Numbered from the stretch's first letter, positions 7,846-17,019 are shown. The stretch: DNA of 64,000 nt from Acidicapsa dinghuensis (GCF_025685685.1 NZ_JAGSYH010000003.1:310001-374000), one strand, 5' to 3'. The notes: generated by a model from the sequence alone, not told the origin. Translations and numbers: made by a program.

Positions 7846-9416
7846 GGTTTCTGACCATCCTGCGTTTGCGTTGCAGCGGGTTGATTACGAAGCAGATTGC
7901 CGGTGACAAATTCAAGATTTACCGCCTCAACAAAGAGCGCAGAGCGGGATGCAACCCCCGCGAGCCTGGCTTGCGCAAGCTGGCGCTCAGCCGTAACGAC
8001 ATCAATCAGATTCTTCACACCATATTTGTATGCGTCGAGAGATGCTGAATACGACGAGTTCGCCGAGGTGAGCAGTGCTTCGGCTGCCTGCTCTTTACGC
8101 AATGCAGTGCGAAAACCGATATAGGCTGTCCACACTTCGCTGGTGGCCTCATCTTCTTTCTCCCGCATCTCGTCCCGGGCCGATCGTGCCTTTGACCGTG
8201 CAATTTCCAACTCATTCTTGCGCGCGCCACCATCGAAGATGCGCCACTGCACGCCTAGCGCAACAGACCAGGTCGGCTCGCTGACAGGCGCGAGTATGCC
8301 GTAGTCCGTCGTAGGCCACAGCGAGGTTTGTGCTCCATTCGCGGAGAGCCCAATAGTCGGAAAATATTCTGACTTGGCTGCGCGCGTTTCTTGATCCGCA
8401 GCCCGTATCTCCGCTGCCTGTTCCTGCAGGTCAGGACGGCCTTTCACGGCGCGGTCGATCAATGCATCGACTGACATCGTGAGGGCCGCGGGCAATGGCG
8501 TCTTATCCGTATTTTCAATCTGGATTTCCGGCGACGGCTCCGCACCGACAATCTGGCGTAGTTGCACGCGGGCCACCTTTTCATCGCCGTCGGCAGATTC
8601 AAGATCAAACTGAGCTTGCGCGGTCTCCGCTCTGGCATTCAATACATCGGGCAATGTCGAGCGTCCGTTGTTAAGCTGCGCCTCGGCGGCATCCTGCGTG
8701 GTCTGTGCAGTCTTAAGCGTTTCCTTTGATGCGATCAGGCGCTCCTCAGCCGTGACGAGGCCATAGTAAGTTCGCGCCACGTTGAACGCCACCGTCTGAT
8801 TGGCTCGGATAAAGTTTGCTCCCGCCGCAATTTTTTCCGCTGCGGCTGCGTCTACTTTGCCTTCACGCTTGCCAAAATCAAAGATCAGATAATCGAGATC
8901 AATTTGCGGTACGACCGCCGGCACCTCGACCATCACATATCCACGTGGCGCCAGAGGTTTTGTGAAGGGCTCAATCGAGCGAGAATCCGCAAAAGCAGCA
9001 AGCCCAGACAAGATCGGATAGTAGGCACTGCGCGCGATGCCTAGATTCTCCGCAGCCTGACGGGCACGTTCCCAGGCAAGGTGCGTCTGTGGATTATTCG
9101 TTTCGGCGATATTGATCAGTTCAGCCAGAGAGTACGGATGCGAGGGATCGACTTCGGCCGCTTTATCGATGGGCGTATGCAGCCTGGCACATTCGGCCGC
9201 CGACTCGGGAGTAGTGGATACCGCTGCGCACGTCTGCTGAGGCTCTGCCTCAGTCGCTGCGAGAAAAATCATAGAGCACACTACGACCGTAGCAAACCAG
9301 CGCATCAGTTGCGCGTCGCGGCTGCGTCGTTGAATTGAGCTGCAATCCATATCGGTGTGGAAATTCAAGTATTGCAATGCGAGATTGTACGCCGTAAGGG
9401 TCCCTACAAAAACCAT
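7842..9416 (-). CDS. TolC-family outer-membrane efflux protein (MdtP-like)
   Basis: Up to 524 aa with two outer-membrane-efflux repeats, rich in long amphipathic helices (for example WERARQAAENLGIARSAYYP, and its second copy QAAEIRAADQETRAAKSEYFP). It is the first gene of the efflux operon and overlaps ytcA by four bases. The start is uncertain: ATG at 9416 has TAAGG eleven bases upstream, but the apparent signal peptide begins at the internal ATG at 9305 (MRWFATVVVCSMIFLAATEA). ATG 9350 is also possible. The protein should form the trimeric duct that carries substrate from the HlyD/FUSC pair across the outer membrane. Confidence 0.88.
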   Translation of the reverse strand: MVFVGTLTAYNLALQYLNFHTDMDCSSIQRRSRDAQLMRWFATVVVCSMIFLAATEAEPQQTCAAVSTTPESAAECARLHTPIDKAAEVDPSHPYSLAELINIAETNNPQTHLAWERARQAAENLGIARSAYYPILSGLAAFADSRSIEPFTKPLAPRGYVMVEVPAVVPQIDLDYLIFDFGKREGKVDAAAAEKIAAGANFIRANQTVAFNVARTYYGLVTAEERLIASKETLKTAQTTQDAAEAQLNNGRSTLPDVLNARAETAQAQFDLESADGDEKVARVQLRQIVGAEPSPEIQIENTDKTPLPAALTMSVDALIDRAVKGRPDLQEQAAEIRAADQETRAAKSEYFPTIGLSANGAQTSLWPTTDYGILAPVSEPTWSVALGVQWRIFDGGARKNELEIARSKARSARDEMREKEDEATSEVWTAYIGFRTALRKEQAAEALLTSANSSYSASLDAYKYGVKNLIDVVTAERQLAQARLAGVASRSALFVEAVNLEFVTGNLLRNQPAATQTQDGQKP

Positions 9417-9550
9417 GGCAGCAATAACCTTACGAAATCAAGTACCAAAAGTGGTGTTTTGCGGCTGCCTGCACAATCAACACAACAAGACCATCGCTGA
9501 CTCTTGTGAATACCTTAAGAGCCACTGTCTGAGATCAGCCTATCTGCCGT

Positions 9551-10567
9551 CTACGATGCGCAGATGCCATATTTAATTTTGAGAAAATCTTTGAGAATTG
9601 ACGGCAGCGCGACACACAGTTCCTGCCAGGTAAGAATCTTGAGGCGCGTACGCAAATCGGCACTGCGAACCGCATGGATCACCTGAAACCATCGGGCTTT
9701 CCAGTCACTCCCCCGATCATCACAGAGCAACAGATAGGTTGCATCATACGCATAAGCGGCGAGAACTCCGCGAATGAATTGATAATTTTGGAATCGTCCA
9801 GCCTCCGAGACCAGCAGACTGACATCAAAGACTTCTTCAAAATCACGATAGCGTTCCAGGAGCCGTCTGGGGGCTGAAGGAGAATTCGACTCTGTCAGTT
9901 TGGCCTCAATGAAGAGATCGCCAAGGCGCATGTCCAGTTCGGTCCGGTCTCGCAAGCCATTGTGGCTGGAGAGATCTGGACGGAAGCCGTATTCCGGGTT
10001 CAAACCAGCTCCAATACCGAGAAGCGCACATACGGCCGGACGATGCAGCACTCGTGGATAGCAAAAGATATTCATAAGCAGAGCATCGGAACTGTTGGAA
10101 CAATCCAGTTCGCAATGTTCGTTTTCCCATCCACGCACAATGGAGCGCGAAGCAGAGTAGCTTTTTCCAAGCCGCCTCAGCCAATCGGGATTTGCACAAA
10201 TGCTGCGATAAGAAGCAGGGAGAAAATTGCCGTGGCGTCCATCCTCATCTTCCCTGTAGAGTGTGGTTGGAATTGAGCCGGTTGTAGTCTCATGAAGGCT
10301 GTCGTCGGCTACCTGCTCATTTCGCCACGCAAGTTCTCTGCGCAGCGCAGTCGAGCTTGTGAAACGACCGTTATGCCACATGCTTGCGATTATAGGCGAA
10401 GATAAAGAGAATCTGTGACCACTGATGTCCGGGGAGATCACATTTGCAGAGGCCGCTCCTTTAAGCCCCTCTGCTTCCAGCTTTGACCAATTAGAAACAG
10501 CCGCCTGAGGCAGAGCGGTGCAAAGCTTGACAGGGTGTTTTTTTGAACAATCCTCGGGTTCCGGCAA
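9551..10567 (-). CDS. Orphan PD-(D/E)XK nuclease-like protein
   Basis: 338 aa from a TTG at 10567; the true start is uncertain because no clear ribosome site is seen. Near residues 209-223 the stretch TELDMRLGDLFIEAK fits the PD-(D/E)XK nuclease core (E210, D212, E221-x-K223). It is preceded by WENEHCELDCSNSSDALLMN (148-167) and followed by a helical region and ILTWQEL near 311-317. The layout recalls the PGN_0703-type putative restriction endonuclease group, but I cannot run a profile search. No methyltransferase or other defence gene is adjacent, so a DNA-cleaving role is inference. It is divergent from the YXWXPG lipoprotein gene. Confidence 0.6.
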   Translation of the reverse strand: MPEPEDCSKKHPVKLCTALPQAAVSNWSKLEAEGLKGAASANVISPDISGHRFSLSSPIIASMWHNGRFTSSTALRRELAWRNEQVADDSLHETTTGSIPTTLYREDEDGRHGNFLPASYRSICANPDWLRRLGKSYSASRSIVRGWENEHCELDCSNSSDALLMNIFCYPRVLHRPAVCALLGIGAGLNPEYGFRPDLSSHNGLRDRTELDMRLGDLFIEAKLTESNSPSAPRRLLERYRDFEEVFDVSLLVSEAGRFQNYQFIRGVLAAYAYDATYLLLCDDRGSDWKARWFQVIHAVRSADLRTRLKILTWQELCVALPSILKDFLKIKYGICAS

Positions 10568-10684
10568 AGAGGTTTTTCGCCTTTCTGCCCCCTACTGTAT
10601 AACTAAACAACGCGGATTCTGAAAGATGCGAGCAACGTTGCCATGAAATCTGGGTTTCTAAGTAACGTAATGAGAAAGGAAAAC

Positions 10685-12007
10685 ATGAAATCTGTCTTGA
10701 AGCCGATCCCGTTCCCGGTGATAGCTTTCGGCCTTCTTTTAGCCGTAACCGGATGCAAAAGCAATCAAAATCAGACGGCCACTTCGGATCAAAGCGCGCA
10801 GGATCAGAGCGCGGCCACAAGCGCCAATCCTCAGGACCCAAATGATCCCGCCAATGCAAATCTGGCTCCTATTCCAACAACCTATACACAATCTGCGAGC
10901 ACATCTGGATCTGGAACTTCTTCCGGAGCCTCAAGTGCAAGTTCCGGCGCGAGCGATTCTGGTTCCGACTACAGCGCCGATTACGATGACGCCAGCTACA
11001 ATCCCGAGCCGGATGAATATGCCGATCAGGCTCCGCCAGAGTTGCCTACCTACGAGCAACCGCCCATGCCGGCTCCGGGTTATCTCTGGACTCCCGGCTA
11101 TTGGGGCTATCAATCGACCGGCTATTACTGGGTTCCGGGCGCCTGGGTTGAGCCTCCTTATCAAGGAGCACTTTGGACTCCTGGCTACTGGGCATTCAAC
11201 AACGGCCGCTATGGCCATATCAATGGCTACTGGGGGCGGTATATCGGCTTCTATGGCGGCGTCAACTATGGCTTTGGCTACGCAGGCATTGGTTATCAGG
11301 GCGGATACTGGCACGGAAACCAGTTTGCCTACAACCAGGCGGTCAATAACTTTGGCAGTGTCCGTGTTGAGAACGTCTACAACCGCACGATCGTGATCAA
11401 TCGGACAATCATCAATAACCACGTCAGCTACAACGGGGGCCCACGTGGAATCACGTTGCGTCCAACTCCCGCTCAGGTTGCAGCTTTTCGCGCTCCTCAC
11501 GCTCCACCGATGAGCGCTCAGTTGGAACTACGGCGAACTGCCTCGACGAACCGCGCACAGTTTGCTGCAGTCAATCATGGACGCCCAGCGATGTTTGTCG
11601 CCGCCAAAGCCCTTCAGGCCGATCGCAACATCCATCCCGCCCCAGTCATCAGGCCACCGGTAGTTCATCCTGCAGAGAACCGGGCAGGTGAGCAGCCACG
11701 CCTTGAGAACCGTCCACAACCACAGCAGCCAGTTCGCCCCGAAAACAGGCCTGAACCTCAACAGCGTCCTGAAGCGCGTCCGGAGACTGCGCATCCGCAA
11801 GCTACGCGTCCAGAAGCTGCGCGTCCGGGGGCGCGTCCCGAGGAGCGGCCTCAACCGCAGCGCAGCGAACAAGCACGTCCCGCATCTCATCCGCAACAGC
11901 AACGGCCAGAGGAACGGCCCCGTTCGGAAGCTCACCCTCAACCTGCGCATCCGGCGGCGCATGAAAAGCCGGAGCCTAGAAAGCCAGAGGAAAATCCCAG
12001 ATTTTAG
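10685..12007 (+). CDS. YXWXPG-repeat lipoprotein with Pro/Arg/Glu-rich tail
   Basis: 440 aa. A lipoprotein signal ends in LLAVTGC, and a Ser/Gly/Ala-rich linker follows. Then come repeats of the type GYLWTPGYWGY, GYYWVPGAWVEPPY and ALWTPGYWAF (YXWXPG repeats). Next is a Gly/Tyr/Asn-rich stretch and a histidine-, proline- and arginine-rich tail of about 130 residues (RPENRPEPQQRPEARPE). I chose the ATG at 10685, preceded by AGAAAGGA, over the ATG at 10643, because the lipoprotein signal then begins at residue 1. Such repeats are common in acidobacterial and other envelope proteins of unknown function. A strong terminator follows at 12029. Confidence 0.8.
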   Translation: MKSVLKPIPFPVIAFGLLLAVTGCKSNQNQTATSDQSAQDQSAATSANPQDPNDPANANLAPIPTTYTQSASTSGSGTSSGASSASSGASDSGSDYSADYDDASYNPEPDEYADQAPPELPTYEQPPMPAPGYLWTPGYWGYQSTGYYWVPGAWVEPPYQGALWTPGYWAFNNGRYGHINGYWGRYIGFYGGVNYGFGYAGIGYQGGYWHGNQFAYNQAVNNFGSVRVENVYNRTIVINRTIINNHVSYNGGPRGITLRPTPAQVAAFRAPHAPPMSAQLELRRTASTNRAQFAAVNHGRPAMFVAAKALQADRNIHPAPVIRPPVVHPAENRAGEQPRLENRPQPQQPVRPENRPEPQQRPEARPETAHPQATRPEAARPGARPEERPQPQRSEQARPASHPQQQRPEERPRSEAHPQPAHPAAHEKPEPRKPEENPRF

Positions 12008-12028
12008 GATTTAGTTACCTCAAATCGT

Positions 12029-12062
12029 GCCGGCGCGCAAAGCTTTGTGCGCCGGCATTTTT
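12029..12062 (+). terminator. Strong intrinsic terminator
   Basis: Near-perfect inverted repeat GCCGGCGCGCAAAG/CTTTGTGCGCCGGC at 12029-12056, followed by ATTTTTC. It lies 21 bases after the stop of the YXWXPG lipoprotein gene. Confidence 0.85.
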
Positions 12063-12130
12063 CATGGTTTGTTGTATCGAAACAAGAACAGATCCAAACC
12101 TTTCGCGAAAACGCCAGCCAATCTTTTCTT

Positions 12131-13411
12131 TTATGGCTGCTTCAGATCACGGCGCAATGCTCCGGCAGTCAACTCGTCGGCTTTGCGAAGATCGGGAAAC
12201 AGGACTGTCCAAAGCCCGGTAACAACCATGGCTCCAATGCCCCCATAAATCGTTGCCCTCACGGCGCCAAGCCATTGAGCCGTCAAGCCGCTTTCAAACT
12301 CGCCTAGTTCATTTGAGGCGCCAAGGAACATCGCGTTTACAGCGCTCACTCTTCCACGCATCTCAGGGGGCGTTGCCAACTGCAGCACAGAACTGCGAAC
12401 GACCACGCTGACCATGTCTGCCGCACCCGAAACGGCAAGTGCTATAAGGCTAAGAGCTAAATTTCGCGAAAATCCAAAGACAACAATCGCTGCGCCGAAG
12501 ATGCCGACACAAACAAAAAGGCGCAGACCAGCCTTGTTGCGCAGCGGATAACGCGCCAGCATAAAGGAAACAATGAGTGCACCGGCAGCCGGCGCAGCGC
12601 GCAAAACACCAAGCCCTGTGGGACCGGTATGCAGGATCTCCTGGGCAAAGATTGGCATGAGCGCAGTCGCACCGCCCAACAAAACGACGAACAGATCAAG
12701 CGAGGAAGACCCAAGCAGGATCGGCGTATGGCGCACGTATTTGAATCCTGCCAGCACCACCTGTAACGAAAGATCGCGATGCTCCATGCGGCCAAGCCGG
12801 ATCGAAAGCGATGCGATCAGCGCGAGAAAAATGACGAGAGTGCATAGGGTCGCGATATACACGATTCCCGCTCCGGCCAGCGCTCCACGCAACGGCAGCG
12901 TAAACAAAAGGCCACCGAGCGCTGGACCACCTATATTCGCAAGCTGGAAAATCGCCGCGCCCCATGTGACTGCATTTACGAAATGCCCCTCTGGCACCAG
13001 ATGCGGAATAAGCGCGGAACTGGCTGGGCCAGAAAAGGAGCGTCCCGTACCGATCAGGAAAAGAACAGCGTAAATGAACATCACATTCTGCAAACCCATC
13101 ACTGCAATAGTCAGCAATGCGCCGGTGCAAAGCACCTGCAGCGAATAACAGATCAGAATGATGATGCGACGGTCATAGCGGTCGGCAACATGGCCGGCTG
13201 GAATGAGAAAGAAGAGGTTTGGCAGAAAAAGAGCCAAGCCTGTAAACCCCAGGTCGAGCGCCCGATGTGTGATGGAGTAAACCTGCCAGGCTACAGCAAC
13301 TGTCTGTGCTTCCGCGCCAGCGATAACAGCCATGCGCGCCATCTGATAACGCCGAAAGTCACGTGAACGAAAGGCAGCAAGTCCTCGTGCGGGCGCTTTT
13401 CCGGAGTCCAT
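12131..13411 (-). CDS. MFS transporter (EntS/MFS_3-like exporter)
   Basis: 426 aa with about 10-12 predicted membrane helices. It carries the major-facilitator loop motif between helices 2 and 3 (GHVADRYDRRIII) and, further on, GTGRSFSGPASSALIPHLVP and IGGPALGGLLF, typical of the MFS_3 exporter group that includes the siderophore exporter EntS. The substrate is unknown. It follows the VWFA gene on the same strand after a gap of about 70 bases, so it may be cotranscribed. It converges with the YXWXPG lipoprotein gene. Confidence 0.87.
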   Translation of the reverse strand: MDSGKAPARGLAAFRSRDFRRYQMARMAVIAGAEAQTVAVAWQVYSITHRALDLGFTGLALFLPNLFFLIPAGHVADRYDRRIIILICYSLQVLCTGALLTIAVMGLQNVMFIYAVLFLIGTGRSFSGPASSALIPHLVPEGHFVNAVTWGAAIFQLANIGGPALGGLLFTLPLRGALAGAGIVYIATLCTLVIFLALIASLSIRLGRMEHRDLSLQVVLAGFKYVRHTPILLGSSSLDLFVVLLGGATALMPIFAQEILHTGPTGLGVLRAAPAAGALIVSFMLARYPLRNKAGLRLFVCVGIFGAAIVVFGFSRNLALSLIALAVSGAADMVSVVVRSSVLQLATPPEMRGRVSAVNAMFLGASNELGEFESGLTAQWLGAVRATIYGGIGAMVVTGLWTVLFPDLRKADELTAGALRRDLKQP

Positions 13412-13483
13412 AGGTGTCCGTTGATCGAAGATCCTTGATCAGATGGGTCTCGCCGGGAACTGAAGCGCCCAGTTGTGTTCGTG

Positions 13484-14536
13484 TCAATTCTTGGGCGCGA
13501 AATAGCCTTCACGTGCGCGGACCTGATATCGCCGGTCGAGCGCAAAGAGATAGATGGTGCGGAATGAACCATCAGCCTTGAAGTCAGCCGGAGTATAGGT
13601 CAGATCGTACTGACTGCGCAGCTCATCTTCAATGCTCTGAAAACCGACGCCCATCTCGTCCACTGATGGAGGGAAGAATGCACGTCCACCCGTCGCCCTC
13701 GCCATCTTTTGCAGCACATCGTCACCCCTGCCGCGGCTCGGTGTCCAGTTGGTGCTGATGGCATAGATAATGGTTTCGGCACGCTGGCATTCCTTGATCG
13801 CGTCTTCCGCGTATGCGCGGCTCTGGTTGTCGTTGCCGTCGGAGATAACAACAATGGCGCGGCGCACAGGCTCCTGGAAGCGCTCCGCGCCGAGCAGCTT
13901 GTCGCGGCATGCAGTGTAGACAGCATCGAAGAGTGCCGTACCGCCGCCTGGGCGTAATTTGGTGACCCCGGTTTGCAGCGCATCGAGGTTATCCGTCCAG
14001 TCCTGCATGATCGTAGGTGTCACATCGAAGCCCATGACAAACGCACGATCTTTGCGAGAACGCAATACCTGTAACAGGAACTCATTCGAAGCCTGCTGCT
14101 CAAACTGGAAGCGGGAACGAATAGATGTACTGGCATCGATCAAGATACCGACACGCAGAGGCAGATTGGTTTGCTGGGTAAACGACGAAATCCTTGCAGG
14201 CGCTTTCTGATCGTCAAGCAGCGCAAAGTCGCTCTGCTTCAGGTTCGGAACGAAATTACCGTGCTTGTCAGTGACAGTGAAGATCAAATTGACTTCGTTC
14301 ACTGACTGAATGATGCGGTAGTTATCATCGTTGCCACCCTGTTGCGCACCGGGCTGCGTTTGGGCCGGTTGTGTCGTCTGCGCAGGTTGCGGTGTTGCGG
14401 TTGACCCGGTGGATCCAGAAGGTTGGGGAGTTGCCGGCTGCTGAGCGCGGCCAATCACGGGTGCCGCAACGCTACACGCGAGCAGGCACACCATGGCGCA
14501 GACCCATTTAGCAGCCTTGGAGACTTGTCTGCTCAT
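13484..14536 (-). CDS. Secreted VWFA-related acidobacterial protein
   Basis: 350 aa. A signal peptide (WVCAMVCLLACSVAAPVIGRAQ) and a Gln/Thr/Pro-rich linker are followed by a beta-rich segment (NLIFTVTDKHGNFVPNLKQSDFAL). A VWA domain (about residues 125-300) carries the metal-site motif DASTS. This is the arrangement of TIGR03436, a family largely restricted to Acidobacteriota. Role: probable extracytoplasmic protein-protein or ligand binding; no enzymatic motif is visible. I chose ATG 14536 because AGGTG precedes it and the signal peptide then starts at once; the longer open frame upstream runs through rluD. It lies 13 bases after rluD. Confidence 0.85.
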   Translation of the reverse strand: MSRQVSKAAKWVCAMVCLLACSVAAPVIGRAQQPATPQPSGSTGSTATPQPAQTTQPAQTQPGAQQGGNDDNYRIIQSVNEVNLIFTVTDKHGNFVPNLKQSDFALLDDQKAPARISSFTQQTNLPLRVGILIDASTSIRSRFQFEQQASNEFLLQVLRSRKDRAFVMGFDVTPTIMQDWTDNLDALQTGVTKLRPGGGTALFDAVYTACRDKLLGAERFQEPVRRAIVVISDGNDNQSRAYAEDAIKECQRAETIIYAISTNWTPSRGRGDDVLQKMARATGGRAFFPPSVDEMGVGFQSIEDELRSQYDLTYTPADFKADGSFRTIYLFALDRRYQVRAREGYFAPKN

Positions 14537-14549
14537 CTTGACACCTATT

Positions 14550-15635
14550 TTACCAATCTCTGGAGGGATTACCGGATTTCGTTTTCGAATCGGCAAGAGA
14601 TCCGGCAGCATTGGACGCTTCTGGGCCCTGCTCGTGAGCAGGCTCTCTAAGCTTTGCGAGAAAACTCTCCAGCTCAGGCGGCAAAGCCGAGACAAGTTGA
14701 ATTTCCTTCCCGGTGACGGGATGCACAAATGCCAGTTCAGCAGCGTGCAGAAAATTGCGGCCCAGTTCAAGGGTCTCGCGCACCGCTTTGCGTCTGGCAT
14801 TTGCCGATTGCGCAACCAGCTTTCCGGCTGCACCATACAGCGTGTCACCAACCACAGGATGCGAAATCGAAGACATGTGGATGCGGATCTGATGCGTACG
14901 TCCCGTCTCAATACGAACCCGGGCAAGAGTAAATTTGCCGAAGCGCGTCTCAAGCCTCTCCACCACGCGATAGTGCGAAACAGCCGAGCGTGCGTTATCG
15001 CTTCGCTTAGTCGTCATGCGCGTGCGCCGAACCGAATCACGACTGATCGCTGCCTGAATCGTAGCGTGGTCCTGTGGCAGAAAACCCTGCACGAGCGTTA
15101 TGTACGTCTTGGTAATCTGACGCGTTGCAAACATCGAAGCCAGCGCCTCATGCGTGCGGTCGTCGCGAGCGATGACGATGAGCCCGCTGGTCTCCTTGTC
15201 AAGACGATGAACGATGCCGGGCCGAAGTTCTCCACCAATCGTCGAGAGTGTTGGAAAGCGGTGCATCAACGCATTGACCAGCGTGCCGCTGCTGCGCTGT
15301 TCTTCCGTAGCTCCCGAACCCGCGTGCACCATCATGCCCGCTGGTTTATGGATGACCGCGAGATACTCGTCTTCGTAAACCACATCCAGCGGAATCTCTT
15401 CTGCTTTCGCTTCCAGAGGAGCGGTTTGCTGTTCGCCAATCACCACGATGGCTTCGCCGCCACGCAGCTTCAACGAAGCCTTTTCATGGCGGCCATCGAC
15501 AAGCACCCTGCCCTCGGCGACGAGCTGTTGCACCCGCGAGCGGCTCACTCCGGCCAGGCTGTTCGCTAGAAACTGATCAAGGCGCCATCCAGCAACCTCA
15601 ACAGGCGCAAGCAGTTCGTCGCGATCCTCGCTCAT
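14550..15635 (-). CDS. rluD: RluD-family 23S rRNA pseudouridine synthase
   Basis: 361 aa. An N-terminal S4 RNA-binding domain (about residues 13-75, RLDQFLANSLAGVSRSRVQQ) is followed by the pseudouridine synthase domain with the catalytic HRLDKETSGL (Asp146) and GRTHQIRIHM. RluD-type enzymes isomerise uridines in helix 69 of 23S rRNA; which uridine is used here cannot be told. The last 40 residues (PAHEQGPEASNAAGS) are a non-conserved tail. The ATG at 15635 has GGGGAGG seven bases upstream and overlaps the stop of the Lgt-like gene (ATGA), implying translational coupling. Confidence 0.9.
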   Translation of the reverse strand: MSEDRDELLAPVEVAGWRLDQFLANSLAGVSRSRVQQLVAEGRVLVDGRHEKASLKLRGGEAIVVIGEQQTAPLEAKAEEIPLDVVYEDEYLAVIHKPAGMMVHAGSGATEEQRSSGTLVNALMHRFPTLSTIGGELRPGIVHRLDKETSGLIVIARDDRTHEALASMFATRQITKTYITLVQGFLPQDHATIQAAISRDSVRRTRMTTKRSDNARSAVSHYRVVERLETRFGKFTLARVRIETGRTHQIRIHMSSISHPVVGDTLYGAAGKLVAQSANARRKAVRETLELGRNFLHAAELAFVHPVTGKEIQLVSALPPELESFLAKLREPAHEQGPEASNAAGSLADSKTKSGNPSRDW

Positions 15636-16519
15636 CGTAGCGCCTCCCCGGATGGGTTGTTTGCGGTGAGATGCGCCGTAGAAGAGACCCCTTGCATCGA
15701 GCCGAATTGCAACAGCGCGGCGCACCCGATAAGAACCAATGCGATGGCTGCTATTTGCGGTGTGTCGATGGTTCCATGAAACAGAACACCGCGCCCATCC
15801 CAATCGCGAAAGCCTTCCGTGACAAACAACTGCATTCCAAGGCCAATGAGCCAGACACCGGCCACATCTCCTCTCCGATGCGGAATACTAAGCCAGCAAT
15901 AAGTAATCAAAGCCAGCAGCAATGCACCTGCTACCGCATAAAGCTGCACTGGATACAGAGGCACGCCGAGTGGAGTGCCGCTCCAGCGCGCTGCGAAATC
16001 GTTGCTATAGGTAACAGCGAGCAGCGGCGAAGAGTGCAGGCTCTCGATGCCGAAATCGCTTCCCGCCATCCACGCTCCCACTTGTTCTGCGGCTATCGCC
16101 AGAGAGAGTGGAACGGCGAGGCTATCGCCAGCCACGGCGATCGGCAGATGCACCTTGCGTATGTAGACCAGAATCGCAAATGCGCCACAAACAATCCCGA
16201 TGGCAGCCAGCAATGGATGATGAATCATCGATATGGCCAGCAGCCAGCGCGGATGCTGTCTCAGATTGCCCAGATTCATCGCAATCAGAAAAAGACGCGA
16301 GCCCGCGAGCGCGGCAAAAACGCCGAGTATCAGCATATTCCAGGCGTGACGTGGATCGATGCCGGCACGCCGTGATGTAAAGCGCGCCGCAGCAAGCGCC
16401 AGCAACACTCCAGCCGCGACGCACGCGCCGTACGTTGGCATAAGGAACGAACCGATCTGGAAGAGTAATGGATGCACAAATACGAATGCTACGCCGCTGA
16501 CGCAATGGTATTGAGCCAT
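15632..16519 (-). CDS. Divergent prolipoprotein diacylglyceryl transferase-like membrane protein
   Basis: 295 aa with about seven predicted membrane helices. Lgt-like features are MPTYG near residue 27, a helix corresponding to the family's GGL segment, and YPVQLY (residues 189-194), matching the conserved H/YPxQLY near the end of Lgt. The family signature GRxGNFxNxE is replaced by AAEQVGAWMAGSDFG (143-157), so the key Arg and Asn are absent. It may not be a catalytically normal Lgt. ATG 16519 has AGGTAC upstream; the frame also allows an upstream start at 16573. Its stop overlaps the rluD start by four bases. Confidence 0.6.
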   Translation of the reverse strand: MAQYHCVSGVAFVFVHPLLFQIGSFLMPTYGACVAAGVLLALAAARFTSRRAGIDPRHAWNMLILGVFAALAGSRLFLIAMNLGNLRQHPRWLLAISMIHHPLLAAIGIVCGAFAILVYIRKVHLPIAVAGDSLAVPLSLAIAAEQVGAWMAGSDFGIESLHSSPLLAVTYSNDFAARWSGTPLGVPLYPVQLYAVAGALLLALITYCWLSIPHRRGDVAGVWLIGLGMQLFVTEGFRDWDGRGVLFHGTIDTPQIAAIALVLIGCAALLQFGSMQGVSSTAHLTANNPSGEALR

Positions 16520-17019
16520 AATCGCAAGTACCTGCGGTCTTCGCAAGGTAAGGTGCGTATCCGCCAACGGCAAGCACCTGAGACAGCGATTTCAAGCAGC
16601 AGAAAACCGACCCACTGGGCCGTGAGCGATGCGCTGGTGAACCCGTCCTAAGACGGTGGAGCTCTCCGCGGTTCATTAGGCATCCCGGACTGGCGGGCAC
16701 TGCACACAGAACCGATTTTTCGAGTCGAGCCCCTGTTCAATGAATGTTGGTTCAACCAGCGTTAACCAACTCACCTGCTTTGCAGGCCGGTCTCTAGGTG
16801 GATGCTAGGGCATCTGCCAAATCTTGGCAAGTCTCGAAAGGCTCAATTTATCCGGTCGTCTGAGACTTGACGAAAAACCATCTTTCTGATTCCGCCTTGG
16901 AGTCAATTCCGCGCGATCTGCATAGGATGTCTGCCGACAGCAATTGGTTTCGCCGCGTTTGTGCACCGATCTGGAGATGCCAGTATCTCAGTCATCTCTT
17001 CACAACATCTGGCGCACTT
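16520..17019. other. Intergenic region with small trinucleotide-loop hairpins
   Basis: Five hundred bases between the Lgt-like gene and the stop of the TPR/TlpA gene, with no credible coding frame. It holds two perfect small hairpins with three-base loops: CCTGC-TTT-GCAGG (16774-16786) and TGCCAA-ATC-TTGGCA (16815-16829). Neither has a following T-run. It should contain the promoter for the lgt-like/rluD cluster, though I could not pick a confident one. Confidence 0.4.

Noticed and set aside
10931..11500. 189-codon minus-strand open frame opposite the YXWXPG gene
   Set aside because: Arises from the repetitive GC-rich coding sequence; no protein-like features.
14493..15569. 358-codon plus-strand open frame opposite rluD
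   Set aside because: Arg/Leu-rich shadow frame; rluD on the other strand has catalytic motifs and a good ribosome site.
15671..16375. 234-codon plus-strand frame opposite the Lgt-like gene
   Set aside because: Polar, Arg/Gln/His-rich shadow of a membrane-protein gene.
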